Source of the DNA: Paramesorhizobium salinisoli
Lineage (GTDB): Bacteria > Pseudomonadota > Alphaproteobacteria > Rhizobiales > Rhizobiaceae
Direction of reading: 5' to 3'
Length of the DNA: 64,000 nucleotides
NCBI RefSeq assembly: GCF_003335045.1
Contig: NZ_QOZG01000011.1
Location: 1 to 64,000 of the forward strand
The notes beneath the pieces were generated by a model, which was not told the DNA's origin, ran no database searches, and saw only the letters and a list, made by a program, of their open reading frames with translations. Positions 30,064-39,900 of this stretch are shown one piece after another (within the stretch, counting starts at the first letter, position 1; each line of letters opens with the position of its first letter). The translations under genes were made by a program, and so were the position numbers.

Positions 30064-31737
30064 ATGCCTCATTCCAAATCCGCGGAATTCGTCTTCCTGC
30101 CGCTTGGCGGCGTCGGCGAAATCGGCATGAATCTGGCGCTGTATGGCTACGGGCCGGCAGACAATCGCGAATGGATCGTGGTCGATATGGGCGTCAGCTT
30201 TGCCGGGCCGGAATTGCCGGGCGTCGATCTGGTCTTGCCCGACATCCGATTCCTGGAAGCCGAGCGCCGCAATCTCAAGGGCATCATCATCACCCATGCC
30301 CATGAAGACCATTATGGCGCGCTGCTTGATCTGTGGCCGCGCCTCAAGGTGCCGGTCTATGCATCGCCCTTCGCGGCCGGGCTTCTCGAGGCGAAGCGCC
30401 GGGGCGAGCATAACGCGCCGGAAATACCGGTTACGATCTATCGCGCCGGAGACACTTTCTCCGTAGGATCGTTTGAGATCGAGGCGATAGCGGTTACCCA
30501 TTCCATTCCGGAGCCCGTGTCTCTGGCGATCACCACGCCCCTCGGCACGGTGATCCACACCGGCGACTGGAAGAGCGATCCGGAGCCTTCGCTCGGGCCT
30601 CTGCTCGACGAGGACCGTTTTCGTGAACTGGGCGACAAGGGTGTTCTGGCGCTGATCTGCGATTCCACCAATGCCATGCGGGACGGGGATTCGCCTTCCG
30701 AGCGGCAGGTCGGCGAAAGCCTGCGCGAACTCATTGAGAATGCACGCGGCCGCGTCGCCATCACCACCTTTGCCTCCAATGTCGGGCGCATACGCTCCAT
30801 CTCCGAAGCCGCGCGTGACGCGGGCCGTCAGGTATTGGTCCTTGGCCGCTCGCTGAAACGCGCCATCGAGGTGGCGTCGGAACTCGGTTATATGGACGGG
30901 CTGCCGGAGTTCCTCACCGAGGAGGATTACGGCTTCATCCCGCGCGAGAATGTCGTGATCATCCTGACGGGGAGCCAGGGTGAATCCCGCGCGGCGCTGG
31001 CCAAGCTCGCCCGCGACGAGATGCGCAACGTGGCGCTCGCGCCGGGCGATACGGTGATCTATTCGTCCCGCACCATACCGGGCAATGAAAAGGCGATTAT
31101 CGAGACGCGGAATCTCCTGATCGAACAGGGCATCAAGATCATCACCGACAGCGACGCCCTGGTCCACGTCTCCGGCCATCCCCGTCGCAACGAACTGAAA
31201 CGCATGTATTCCTGGGTCAGGCCGCAAATACTCGTCCCCGTGCATGGCGAGGCGGCGCATCTGGTGGCGCAAGGGTCTCTCGGCGCGATGGCGGGTATCC
31301 CCGAAGTGGCGCAGGTGCGCAATGGCGACATGCTGCGCCTCGCGCCGGGATTGGCGGAAATTATCGACGAAGCGCCGTTTGGCCGTGTTTTCAAGGACGG
31401 CAAGCTCATCGGCGACGAAGAGGAAATGGGGATAGCCGACCGCCGTAAGCTTTCCTTTGTCGGCCATGTCGCCGTGTCGGTGCTAGTCGATGGCAGCTAC
31501 AATATCGTTGGCGATCCTGATCTGGTGCAGATCGGTCTGCCGGAAGCTGACGCAACCGGCGATCTGATGGAGGATATCCTGTTCGATGCTGCCGTGGCTG
31601 CGATCGAGAACATTCCGCGTGCCCGCCGCAGGGATCTGGAAGTCCTGCGCGAAGCGGTGCGCCGCGCCGTGCGTGCTGCCGCAAACGAGGCCTGGGGCAA
31701 GAAGCCCGTCGTCACGGTATTCCTGGCAAAGGTGTAG
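30064..31737 (+). CDS. rnj: Ribonuclease J
   Basis: A 557-residue metallo-beta-lactamase/beta-CASP ribonuclease acting as 5'-3' exonuclease and endonuclease on mRNA and rRNA precursors. The zinc site is THAHEDHYGAL, with TGDWKSDPEP for motif 4. The beta-CASP region has STNAMRDGDSPSE, TTFASNVGRIRS, ILTGSQGE and SGHPRRNELK. GCGAGGAACCTGA precedes the ATG. A long hairpin-repeat leader lies upstream. Confidence 0.95.
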   Translation: MPHSKSAEFVFLPLGGVGEIGMNLALYGYGPADNREWIVVDMGVSFAGPELPGVDLVLPDIRFLEAERRNLKGIIITHAHEDHYGALLDLWPRLKVPVYASPFAAGLLEAKRRGEHNAPEIPVTIYRAGDTFSVGSFEIEAIAVTHSIPEPVSLAITTPLGTVIHTGDWKSDPEPSLGPLLDEDRFRELGDKGVLALICDSTNAMRDGDSPSERQVGESLRELIENARGRVAITTFASNVGRIRSISEAARDAGRQVLVLGRSLKRAIEVASELGYMDGLPEFLTEEDYGFIPRENVVIILTGSQGESRAALAKLARDEMRNVALAPGDTVIYSSRTIPGNEKAIIETRNLLIEQGIKIITDSDALVHVSGHPRRNELKRMYSWVRPQILVPVHGEAAHLVAQGSLGAMAGIPEVAQVRNGDMLRLAPGLAEIIDEAPFGRVFKDGKLIGDEEEMGIADRRKLSFVGHVAVSVLVDGSYNIVGDPDLVQIGLPEADATGDLMEDILFDAAVAAIENIPRARRRDLEVLREAVRRAVRAAANEAWGKKPVVTVFLAKV

Positions 31738-31744
31738 AGAGACC

Positions 31745-32149
31745 ATGCTCGGCCGTCTCAATCATGTCGCGATCGCCGTGCCCGATCTGGCTGCGGCGGT
31801 GGCGCTCTACCGCACGACGCTCGGCGTGGAGCCGAGCGATCCGCAGGCGCTGCCCGAGCACGGCGTCACGGTTGCCTTCGTCGATGTCGGCAATACCAAG
31901 ATCGAGTTTCTTGAACCTTTGGGAGAGGACTCACCCATCTTGGGTTTTTTGGCTAACTATCCGGCTGGCGGCATGCACCATCTTTGCTATGAGGTGGAAG
32001 ACATCATCGCTGCGCGGGACCATTTGACAGAGCAGGGCGCCCGCATTCTGGGCGATGGCGAGCCGAAGATCGGTGCGCATGGAAAACCGGTGCTGTTCCT
32101 GCATCCCAAGGACTTCAACGGTACGCTCATTGAACTGGAACAGGTGTGA
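31745..32149 (+). CDS. mce: Methylmalonyl-CoA epimerase
   Basis: A 134-residue glyoxalase-fold protein that interconverts (R)- and (S)-methylmalonyl-CoA in propionate metabolism. The metal ligands are visible in LNHVAIAVPDL, GGMHHLCYEVEDI and GTLIELEQV. It starts eight bases after rnj and ends two bases before the DUF1467 start, so these are one operon. Confidence 0.92.
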   Translation: MLGRLNHVAIAVPDLAAAVALYRTTLGVEPSDPQALPEHGVTVAFVDVGNTKIEFLEPLGEDSPILGFLANYPAGGMHHLCYEVEDIIAARDHLTEQGARILGDGEPKIGAHGKPVLFLHPKDFNGTLIELEQV

Positions 32150-32151
32150 TC

Positions 32152-32421
32152 ATGGGTATTGGTTCGGCCTTGGCAATTTATTTCATTATCTGGTGGACGA
32201 TGCTTTTCGCGCTTCTGCCGGTTGGCGTGCGCACGCAGGCCGAGGAAAACGACATCACGCTCGGCACGACCGCAAGCGCGCCGGCTCGCCCGCGTATATG
32301 GCTGGCGTTCTTTCGCACCACCATCGTGGCAACGATCATTTTCGCGGCCTACTACTACATCACGCAAATCGTTGGCTTCGGCCTTGACGATATTCCGCAT
32401 TTCTTTCCCGACCTGAAGTAA
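32152..32421 (+). CDS. DUF1467 family membrane protein
   Basis: An 89-residue protein with two membrane segments at about 4-26 and 53-75, separated by a polar loop with GVRTQAEE. That motif and the placement between mce and proS are typical of the alphaproteobacterial DUF1467 family. The function is unknown. Confidence 0.85.
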   Translation: MGIGSALAIYFIIWWTMLFALLPVGVRTQAEENDITLGTTASAPARPRIWLAFFRTTIVATIIFAAYYYITQIVGFGLDDIPHFFPDLK

Positions 32422-32649
32422 AGAAACGCGCCATGCCGTCCGGCATCGTGTGGTGGAATGGCCCATCGCGTTGAAATGCTACGCGAATTGTCCAAAAATC
32501 CGCTCTTGGTTTAAAGACTTTGTCGCAGATTTTTCACTTGCGGCGCGGTTTGGTTCAAAACGCACCGTAAAATGCGAATTCGAAATGCTGTTGCTGCCGC
32601 AAGCTGCTCGCTTACGCCTGAACAAATCCCGATTAATGACTGATTTTGC
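32422..32649. other. Non-coding stretch downstream of the DUF1467 gene
   Basis: AT-richer sequence with no credible gene; an 86-codon plus-strand frame (32450-32710) has no recognisable features and crosses the terminator on the other strand. Together with the RNA candidate and the proS leader it forms a 615-base intergenic region. Confidence 0.4.
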
Positions 32650-32676
32650 AAAAAAAAAGCAAGGCTTGCGCCTTGC
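32650..32676 (-). terminator. Strong Rho-independent terminator on the minus strand
   Basis: Minus-strand hairpin GCAAGGC-GCAA-GCCTTGC (7-bp stem, GNRA-type loop) is followed by nine T. It does not serve any annotated gene. Confidence 0.8.
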
Positions 32677-32800
32677 AGTTGAATACGCGTCCGATCTCAT
32701 ATCCGTATAGTCGGCGGCTGCGGATTATCGCGCCGAGATCGCATCCTCCCAAGACTTTGACCGCGTAGGAAAGCAGTTTTATACCCGCTTTCTCTTTATG
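32650..32800 (-). ncRNA. Candidate minus-strand small RNA upstream of proS
   Basis: On the minus strand a promoter-like pair (GTGACA at 32830-32835, 16 bases, CTATTT at 32808-32813) would start an RNA of about 150 nt near 32800. It would contain three stem-loops: GAAAGC/GCTTTC (32769-32792); a longer one with CGATCTC/GAGATCG (32692-32698 with 32735-32741) plus an inner ATCCG/CGGAT; and a terminator. The stretch between the first two carries GGGAGGA. No protein gene on this strand lies upstream for over 7 kb that could use this terminator. The family is not recognised. Confidence 0.45.
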
Positions 32801-32931
32801 ATGAAAAAAATAGCGGAGTGCTCATGGAATGTCACGCAAATTCTTTCGAATTTTGACATTGTGATGAATCCGGTTGCACGACGTCTTGCCTGTCCCCAAG
32901 GGTTTGCCGGCTGACATTTGCAGAACCGGTT

Positions 32932-32977
32932 TTCTCACGGGTTTCCAACCGCATGAGAAGCCGCTAAGAAACCCGTG
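32932..32977 (+). promoter_or_regulatory. Alternative hairpins in the proS leader
   Basis: Two mutually exclusive structures can form upstream of proS. One pairs CACGGGTTTC (32936-32945) with GAAACCCGTG (32968-32977). The other pairs TTCTCA (32932-32937) with TGAGAA (32954-32959). This looks like a switch, but no terminator T-run follows and no known riboswitch is recognised. Confidence 0.35.
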
Positions 32978-33036
32978 GCTTTGCTCATGTTTTCGCCTGA
33001 TTCTGCAAGCACTCAGGTCTTTTCTTCGGTGGTCCC

Positions 33037-34365
33037 ATGCGTCTTTCGCGTTACTTCTTGCCTATCCTCAAGGAAAATCCCAAAGAGGCGGAGATCGTCT
33101 CGCACCGGCTTATGCTAAGGTCCGGTATGATCCGCCAGCAGACGGCCGGCATTTACTCATGGCTGCCGCTCGGCCTGAAGGTTCTCAACAAGGTCAACAC
33201 GATCATCCGGGAAGAGCAGAACCGGGCAGGCGGCATCGAATTGCTGATGCCGACGATCCAGCCCGCCGATCTCTGGCGCGAGAGCGGTCGTTACGATGAT
33301 TACGGCAAGGAAATGCTGCGCATCAAGGATCGCCAGGACCGCGACATGCTGTTCGGACCGACCAACGAGGAAATGATCACCGACATTTTCCGTTCCTACG
33401 TGCGTTCCTACAAGGATTTGCCGCTCAGCCTCTATCACATTCAGTGGAAGTTCCGCGACGAGGTTCGCCCGCGCTTCGGCGTCATGCGCTCGCGCGAGTT
33501 CCTGATGAAGGACGCCTATTCCTTCGACCTGGATTATGAGGGCGCGAAGGCTGCCTATAACCGGATGTTCGTCGCGTATCTGCGCACCTTCTCGCGTATC
33601 GGCCTGCAGGCGATCCCCATGCGCGCCGATACCGGCCCGATCGGCGGCGACCTCAGCCATGAGTTCATCATCCTGGCCGACACCGGCGAAAGCCAGGTGT
33701 TCTGCGACCGCGCCTATCTCGATCTGGCCGTTCCCGGCGCGGATACGGATTTCCGCAATGACGCGGAAATCTCCGGCGTTGTCGACCGTTGGACCAAGCC
33801 TTATGCGGCCACCGATGAAATGCACGACGAGGCCGCCTGGGACAAGATCGGCAAGGGCGACCGTCTTGCCGCCCGCGGTATAGAGGTTGGACACATCTTC
33901 CATTTCGGGACCAAATATTCAGAACCGATGGGCGCCAAGGTGACAGGCCCCGACGGCAAGGAACATCTGGTTTCCATGGGGTCCTACGGCATTGGCCCGT
34001 CACGTCTTGTCGCTGCGACCATCGAAGCTTCGCATGACGAGAACGGCATCATCTGGCCGAAGTCGATCGCGCCGTTCGATGCCGGTATCGTCAACATGAA
34101 GTCCGGCGATGCAGGCTGCGACAGCGTGTCGGAGAAGCTTTACGCGACGTTGACGAATGCCGGGCTCGACCCGCTTCTCGATGACACCGATGAGCGAGCT
34201 GGGTCGAAATTCGCGACGATGGACCTGATCGGCCTGCCGGTTCAAATCATCGTCGGACCGCGCGGGGTAGCGGCGGGCGAGGTCGAGATAAAGGACCGGG
34301 CGACGGGCACCCGCGAAACGCTTTCCATTGAGGCAGCCATCAACCGGCTGGTGGATCACACATGA
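33037..34365 (+). CDS. proS: Prolyl-tRNA synthetase, short alphaproteobacterial type
   Basis: A 442-residue class II synthetase lacking the large insertion (editing) domain of the E. coli enzyme, typical for alphaproteobacteria. Motif 2 is [26 protein letters not shown] and motif 3 is [16 protein letters not shown], followed by an anticodon-binding domain. The stop overlaps the permease start by four bases (ATGA). Confidence 0.96.
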   Translation: MRLSRYFLPILKENPKEAEIVSHRLMLRSGMIRQQTAGIYSWLPLGLKVLNKVNTIIREEQNRAGGIELLMPTIQPADLWRESGRYDDYGKEMLRIKDRQDRDMLFGPTNEEMITDIFRSYVRSYKDLPLSLYHIQWKFRDEVRPRFGVMRSREFLMKDAYSFDLDYEGAKAAYNRMFVAYLRTFSRIGLQAIPMRADTGPIGGDLSHEFIILADTGESQVFCDRAYLDLAVPGADTDFRNDAEISGVVDRWTKPYAATDEMHDEAAWDKIGKGDRLAARGIEVGHIFHFGTKYSEPMGAKVTGPDGKEHLVSMGSYGIGPSRLVAATIEASHDENGIIWPKSIAPFDAGIVNMKSGDAGCDSVSEKLYATLTNAGLDPLLDDTDERAGSKFATMDLIGLPVQIIVGPRGVAAGEVEIKDRATGTRETLSIEAAINRLVDHT

Positions 34366-35660
34366 GCAAGACGGCGGCTGTGGCCAATCAGGGCGGACGG
34401 GAGGGCTCCAAGCCCTTCTGCGCCTTGGAGCGGATGATCGCGTGGCGATACCTGCGCGCACGCCGCCGTGAAGCCTTTATTTCCGTCATCGCCGGCTTCT
34501 CCTTCACCGGCATCATGCTCGGCGTCGCAACGCTGATCATCGTCATGGCGGTGATGAACGGTTTCCGCACGGAATTGCTCACCCGCATCCTCGGCATCAA
34601 CGGCCATCTTATCATGCAGCCAATGGATCGGCCGTTCGACGATTATGCCGATCTCATCAAGCGCATTGATGCCATCCCGGGCGTTTCCTTCGCCATTCCG
34701 CTTGTCCAGGGGCAGGCGCTGGTCCAGGGCAATATCGGTGCCGGAAGCGGCGCTGCGGTACGTGGCCTGCGTGGCGAGGATATCGCCAAGCTGAAGCTTG
34801 TCTCCGACAATGTGAAGCAGGGCACGTTCGCCGGCTTTGACGATAGCGGCGGTGTCGCCATCGGCACCCGCATGGCGGAAGCGCTCGGTGTTTCCATCGG
34901 TGACAGCGTGACCGTCATATCGCCGGAGGGAGACGTAACGCCCTTCGGCGTCAATCCCCGGGTCAAATCCTATAAAGTCGTGGCGATCTTCGAAATAGGC
35001 ATGTCGGAATATGATGCCACGATCGTTCTCATGCCGCTCTCGCAGGCGCAGCTCTTCTTCAATCAGGAGGGTAAGGTGCAGATGATCGAGGTTTTTGCCG
35101 ATAATCCCGATAATGTCGATGCGCTGCGCAAGCCGATCGAAGACGTTGCCGGTCGTCAGCTTCTGCTGACCGATTGGCGCCAGCAGAACAAGACCTTCTT
35201 CTCCGCTCTCGAGGTGGAGCGCAACGTGATGTTCATGATCCTGACGCTGATCGTGCTGGTTGCCGCCCTCAACATCATTTCCGGCTTGATCATGCTGGTC
35301 AAGGATAAGGGCAGGGACATCGCCATCTTGCGCACCATGGGCGCGACACGCAACGCCATCCTGCGCATCTTCCTGATGACAGGCGCCGCGATCGGCACTG
35401 CCGGGACGTTGGCAGGTGTCGTCCTCGGGGTCGTGGTGTGCCTCAATGTCGAGCGCATTCGTGAGTTCTTTTCCTGGCTTTCGGGCACCACGCTTTTCAA
35501 TCCGGAACTCTATTTCCTGAGCCAATTGCCGGCCCAGATGAATCCGGGCGAGACGATCTCGGTCATCGTGATGGCGCTGGCGCTGTCCTTCCTTGCGACG
35601 CTCTTTCCGGCATGGCGGGCGGCCCGGCTCGATCCGGTCGAAGCCCTGAGGTATGAATGA
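34362..35660 (+). CDS. lolC: Lipoprotein-releasing ABC transporter permease (LolC/E)
   Basis: A 432-residue inner-membrane permease with one N-terminal membrane helix (about 42-64), a large periplasmic domain and three C-terminal helices (about 285-405). [24 protein letters not shown] and the C-terminal [18 protein letters not shown] are family signatures. With LolD it extracts lipoproteins from the inner membrane toward LolA. A single permease probably works as a homodimer, as in LolF-type systems. It is coupled to proS and lolD by overlapping codons. Confidence 0.9.
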   Translation: MSKTAAVANQGGREGSKPFCALERMIAWRYLRARRREAFISVIAGFSFTGIMLGVATLIIVMAVMNGFRTELLTRILGINGHLIMQPMDRPFDDYADLIKRIDAIPGVSFAIPLVQGQALVQGNIGAGSGAAVRGLRGEDIAKLKLVSDNVKQGTFAGFDDSGGVAIGTRMAEALGVSIGDSVTVISPEGDVTPFGVNPRVKSYKVVAIFEIGMSEYDATIVLMPLSQAQLFFNQEGKVQMIEVFADNPDNVDALRKPIEDVAGRQLLLTDWRQQNKTFFSALEVERNVMFMILTLIVLVAALNIISGLIMLVKDKGRDIAILRTMGATRNAILRIFLMTGAAIGTAGTLAGVVLGVVVCLNVERIREFFSWLSGTTLFNPELYFLSQLPAQMNPGETISVIVMALALSFLATLFPAWRAARLDPVEALRYE

Positions 35661-36355
35661 TGGCAAAGAAGCCGGCGCTTGATCCCATTTTGAAACTGAC
35701 CAATGTCGGTCGCGCCTATCACGAAGCCGGACGCGCGCTGGTGATCCTGAAGGACGCCGATTTTTCCCTCGGGCGAGGCGAGATGGTCGCGCTCGTGGCG
35801 CCGTCAGGCGCCGGCAAGTCGACGCTCCTGCACACCGCAGGACTGCTGGAGCGTCCTGACAGCGGCGATGTCCTTCTCGACGGCCGCGACTGCAGCGCGC
35901 TTTCCGACGACGAGCGCACCGCCATCCGCCGCAACGATGTCGGCTTCGTCTATCAATTCCACCACCTTCTTCCGGAATTCACAGCACTCGAGAATGTGAT
36001 GATCCCCCAGATGCTGCGCGGGCTCACATCGGCCGCTGCTGCCGAGCGGGCGCAGCAACTTCTCGACTACATGAAGGTCGGCCCCCGCGCCACGCACCGC
36101 CCGTCGGAACTTTCCGGCGGCGAGCAGCAGCGCGTCGCGATCGCTCGCGCCGTCGCCAACGCGCCCCTGGTGCTCCTCGCGGATGAGCCGACCGGCAATC
36201 TCGATCCGCAGACGGCCTCCTACGTATTTGAGGCGCTGGAAGCGCTGGTGCGCCAGTCAGGCCTCTCCGCGCTGATCGCCACCCACAACCACGACCTGGC
36301 CGCCCGCATGGACCGCCGCGTGACATTGAAGGACGGCAAGGTAGTGGACGTCTGA
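35657..36355 (+). CDS. lolD: Lipoprotein-releasing ABC transporter ATPase
   Basis: A 232-residue ATPase partner of the adjacent permease. Walker A is [12 protein letters not shown], the signature is [14 protein letters not shown], Walker B is [13 protein letters not shown], and the H-loop is ATHNHDLA. Two ATGs at 35657 and 35660 overlap the permease stop. It is the last gene of the proS-lolC-lolD unit. Confidence 0.95.
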   Translation: MMAKKPALDPILKLTNVGRAYHEAGRALVILKDADFSLGRGEMVALVAPSGAGKSTLLHTAGLLERPDSGDVLLDGRDCSALSDDERTAIRRNDVGFVYQFHHLLPEFTALENVMIPQMLRGLTSAAAAERAQQLLDYMKVGPRATHRPSELSGGEQQRVAIARAVANAPLVLLADEPTGNLDPQTASYVFEALEALVRQSGLSALIATHNHDLAARMDRRVTLKDGKVVDV

Positions 36356-36426
36356 GCTGTCGGTTTGCTTGTCGATCCCGAGGCGGGGATTCGGAACGGC
36401 AAACCGGCGAAACGGCGCAAAATTTT

Positions 36427-36596
36427 CTACCATCCGATCCCGCGATAAAGCTCTGCGCAGTCTGGGTTGAGGCTCTCGATGAGGTCTATTTTCCACTGCC
36501 GGTTCCAGCGCTTCAATGTCCGCTGCGCCTGATGGCGTCGCGAATGTCGTCATGCTCGTACCAAACGAGCCGGGCGCAGCCATATTGCAGCAGCAT
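36427..36596 (-). pseudogene. GIY-YIG endonuclease remnant, 5'-truncated and frameshifted
   Basis: Read on the minus strand, codons from 36596 give MLLQYGCARLVWYEHDDIRD, then AIRR; after a one-base shift near 36522 the frame continues with TLKRWNRQWKIDLIESLNPD and ends CAELYRGIGW-stop at 36427. This is the C-terminal half of the single-domain GIY-YIG nucleases common in Rhizobiales, where AIxREKxxKxWxR is expected; one base of the Glu codon has been lost. The N-terminal half with the GIY and YIG motifs is missing. A palindrome stands directly upstream. Confidence 0.8.
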
Positions 36597-36607
36597 AAAA
36601 ACCCGTC

Positions 36608-36630
36608 ATCATCGGACTTGATCCGATGAT
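36608..36630. repeat. Palindrome next to the GIY-YIG remnant
   Basis: Perfect nine-base stem ATCATCGGA (36608-36616) and TCCGATGAT (36622-36630) around CTTGA. It resembles the GTCATCxTCGG...CCGAxGATCCA palindrome that is frequent in alphaproteobacterial genomes near GIY-YIG genes (recalled, not searched). Confidence 0.6.
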
Positions 36631-36728
36631 CCATTCCGGAACGTCAAACCAACCACAATCGTCCCGATCCCCATTAACCCTCTGCAAACCATAAGCAAAA
36701 AACAACGGGGAAAACTTGGTTGACATTA

Positions 36729-36743
36729 GAACAAAAATGGAAC
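36729..36743 (+). promoter_or_regulatory. LexA (SOS) box upstream of a membrane micropeptide gene
   Basis: GAAC-AAAAATG-GAAC is an exact match to the alphaproteobacterial LexA site GAAC-N7-GAAC. It lies three bases downstream of a perfect TTGACA (36720-36725), that is, within the promoter spacer, 38 bases before the micropeptide start. A clear -10 could not be assigned. Confidence 0.75.
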
Positions 36744-36781
36744 AAAAACTAAACATATGAGAACAAAGAGGAGTTTTTGTC

Positions 36782-36868
36782 ATGACCGATCTTGTCCACG
36801 ATGTCTTGTCCTTCGTTTCCGTCAGCCTGTTCATCGCGACCTTCGCCATCTGGGTGAGCGCGATCTGA
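36782..36868 (+). CDS. SOS-controlled 28-residue single-pass membrane peptide (SidA-like candidate)
   Basis: A 28-codon gene starts MTDLVHDVLSFVSVSLFIA and ends TFAIWVSAI-stop. AGAGGAG lies ten bases before the ATG. Residues about 8-27 form one uninterrupted hydrophobic helix behind a short acidic N-terminus. The promoter contains a LexA box and the next gene downstream is dnaE. Caulobacter SidA, an inner-membrane peptide of 29 residues made under SOS control that blocks division through FtsW/FtsN, has the same size, topology and regulation. Sequence homology cannot be judged from here, so the function is inferred. Confidence 0.65.
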   Translation: MTDLVHDVLSFVSVSLFIATFAIWVSAI

Positions 36869-36999
36869 GGCTTTCCGGCCGGCAGACCTGTTGACCGCCG
36901 ACAATCACACGCGGCTTTGTCTGGACATGCCGCGCACGATCCCTAAGACTGACGCGAAGGCGGCCGAGAGTCGCCTGTGCGCAAGTCAGGGAATGAAAA

Positions 37000-39900
37000 G
37001 TGGCGGACGGTACACAAGCGAGCAGGGGTGATCTGAAGACGGCATCGGCAAAAGCCGATCCGCGTTTCATCCATCTCAGGGTCCATTCCGCCTATTCCCT
37101 GCTGGAAGGCGCGTTGCAGATCGGCAAGATCATCGGCCATGCGGTCGGCGACAATGCGCCGGCCATCGCGATCACCGACACCAACAATCTGTTCGGGGCG
37201 CTGGAATTCGCCCAGAAGGCGGTCAAGGACGGCGTACAGCCGATCGTCGGCTGCCAGCTCGATTTAAGCTTCGGCGATAGTGGCGATGACAGCCGCAGCG
37301 CCAGCAGGCGCGATGCGCTGGGCCTTGCGCCCATTGTACTGATCGCCGCTACCGAGGAAGGCTATACCAATCTGGTGCGGCTGGTGAGCCGTGCCTATCT
37401 CGAAACGCCGGCAGGCGATCCCGTGCATATCGATGCCGGCTGGCTCGACGGACATTCGGAAGGCATCATCGCTCTGACCGGCGGCGCGCTCGGGCCTATT
37501 GGCCGGGCACTTGCCGCCGAGCGGCCGGATCGTGCGCAGCAGCGCCTCCAGCATCTCCAGTTCCTGTTTGGCGACCGTCTCTATGTCGAATTGCAGCGCC
37601 CCGCCGGCTATGACCGCCTGATCGAGGCGCGCATGATCGAACTCGCTTATGCGAGGGCGCTACCGCTGGTTGCGACCAACGAGGCCTTCTTCCTCAAAAG
37701 CGCCGATTACGAGGCCCATGACGCGCTGCTCGCCATCGCCGACGGACAATTGCTTTCCTCCGACGAGCGCCGCCGCCTGACGCCGGACCATTATCTGAAG
37801 AGCCAGGCCGAGATGGCGGCGCTCTTCGCCGATCTGCCAGAGGCGCTGGAGAATACGGTCGAAATCGCGCGGCGTTGTTGCTGGTATCCGGAAACCCGCA
37901 AGCCCATCCTGCCGCGCTTTACCGGCGATGCGGGAAACCCGGAGGCTGCGCTGCAGGCTGAAGCCGACGAACTGGCGCGGCAGGCGCGCGAGGGGCTCGA
38001 CCAGCGTATCGCGACGCTCGGCATGGCGGACGGGTATACGCGCGAGCAATATATCGAGCGCCTGGAATACGAGATATCGATCATCCAGCGGATGGGGTTT
38101 CCCGGCTACTTCCTGATCGTTTCCGACTTCATCAAATGGGCGAAGGCACAGGGCATTCCCGTGGGGCCGGGCCGCGGCTCGGGCGCGGGCTCGCTTGTGG
38201 CCTACGCGCTCACCATCACAGACGTAGACCCCTTGCGTTTTTCGCTGCTGTTCGAGCGCTTCCTCAATCCTGACCGCGTATCGATGCCCGATTTCGACAT
38301 CGATTTCTGCCAGGACCGGCGCGACGAGGTCATCCGCTATGTCCAGGCTAAGTACGGCCGTGACCAAGTGGCGCAAATCATTACCTTCGGTACGCTCCAG
38401 GCGCGCGCCGTGCTGCGCGACGTCGGCCGTGTGCTCGAAATGCCCTATGGTCAGGTGGACCGGCTCTGCAAGCTCGTGCCGCAGAACCCGGCCAATCCGG
38501 TCACGCTGGGACAGGCGATCGAGAGCGAGCCGAAGATTGCCGAGGAGCGCGAGAAGGAACCCGTCGTGGGCCGCCTCCTCGATATCGGGCTGAAGCTCGA
38601 AGGTCTCTACCGTCATGCCTCGACCCACGCAGCGGGTATCGTCATCGGCGACCGGCCTTTGTCGGAACTGGTGCCGATGTACCGCGATCCGCGTTCGGAC
38701 ATGCCGGTCACCCAGTACAACATGAAATGGGTGGAGCAGGCGGGGCTGGTCAAGTTCGACTTTCTCGGCTTGAAGACACTGACCGTATTGCAGACGGCGG
38801 TGAAGCTTGTCGCCCGCAAGAACATCGCGATCGATCTCTCCAACCTGCCGCTTGATGATGAGCCCACCTACGAAATGCTGTCGCGCGGCGAGACGGTCGG
38901 CGTGTTCCAGGTGGAAAGTTCCGGCATGCGCAAGGCGCTGATCGGCATGAAGCCGGACTGTATCGAGGATGTCATCGCGCTGGTGGCGCTCTATCGCCCG
39001 GGGCCGATGGAGAACATTCCGATCTATAATGCGCGCAAGCATGGCGAGGAGGAAATCGCCTCGATCCATCCCAAGATCGATTATCTGGTGAAGGAGACGC
39101 AGGGCGTCATCGTCTATCAGGAACAGGTGATGCAGATCGCGCAGGAGCTTTCCGGCTACTCGCTCGGCGAAGCAGATCTGTTGCGCCGCGCCATGGGCAA
39201 GAAGATTCGCGAGGAGATGGACAAGCAGCGTCTCCGCTTCGTCGATGGCGCCATCGAGCGCGGCGTCGGCAAGGCGCAGGCGAATACCATCTTCGACCTG
39301 CTGGCAAAATTCGCCGATTACGGCTTCAACAAGTCGCACGCCGCTGCCTACGCGATTGTGTCCTACCAGACTGCCTATCTCAAGGCGCATCATCCCGTCG
39401 AATTTCTCGCCGCGTCTATGACCTACGACATGTCCAACACGGACAAGCTCAACGACTTCCGTCGTGAAGCGAACCGGCTGGGCATCGAGGTCGTGCAGCC
39501 CTCGGTCATGACCTCGTTCCGTGCGTTCGAAGTGGGTGAGAACCGGATTTTCTATTCGCTTGCCGCGATCAAGGGCGTGGGCGAGGCCGCCGTCGACCAT
39601 ATCGTCGCGAAACGGCAGGAAAAGCCATATGAGAGTCTTGAGGATTTCTGCGAGCGCATCGACCCGCGCATCGTCAACCGCCGCGTTTTCGAAAGCCTGA
39701 TCAATGCCGGCGCGCTCGATTGCTTCAAGCGCGACAGGGCGTCGATGATCGCCGGCCTCGACCGGATCATGGGCCACGCACAGCGCACGCAGGAAGACGC
39801 CGTCAGCGGCCAGGCGGATATTTTCGGCCTGGGTGGCGGACCAAAGGAAAAGCTTCAGCTTCCCGCCGCACCGCCCTGGCTCCCCTCCGAAAAACTGCAT

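Noticed and set aside
29761-31467. A 568-codon minus-strand frame over rnj with a peptide repeat at its end
   Set aside because: The peptide repeat is the translation of the 60-base DNA repeat; the rest mirrors rnj.
32450-32710. 86-codon plus-strand frame after the DUF1467 gene
   Set aside because: It runs through the minus-strand terminator, and its translation shows no domain or plausible segment.
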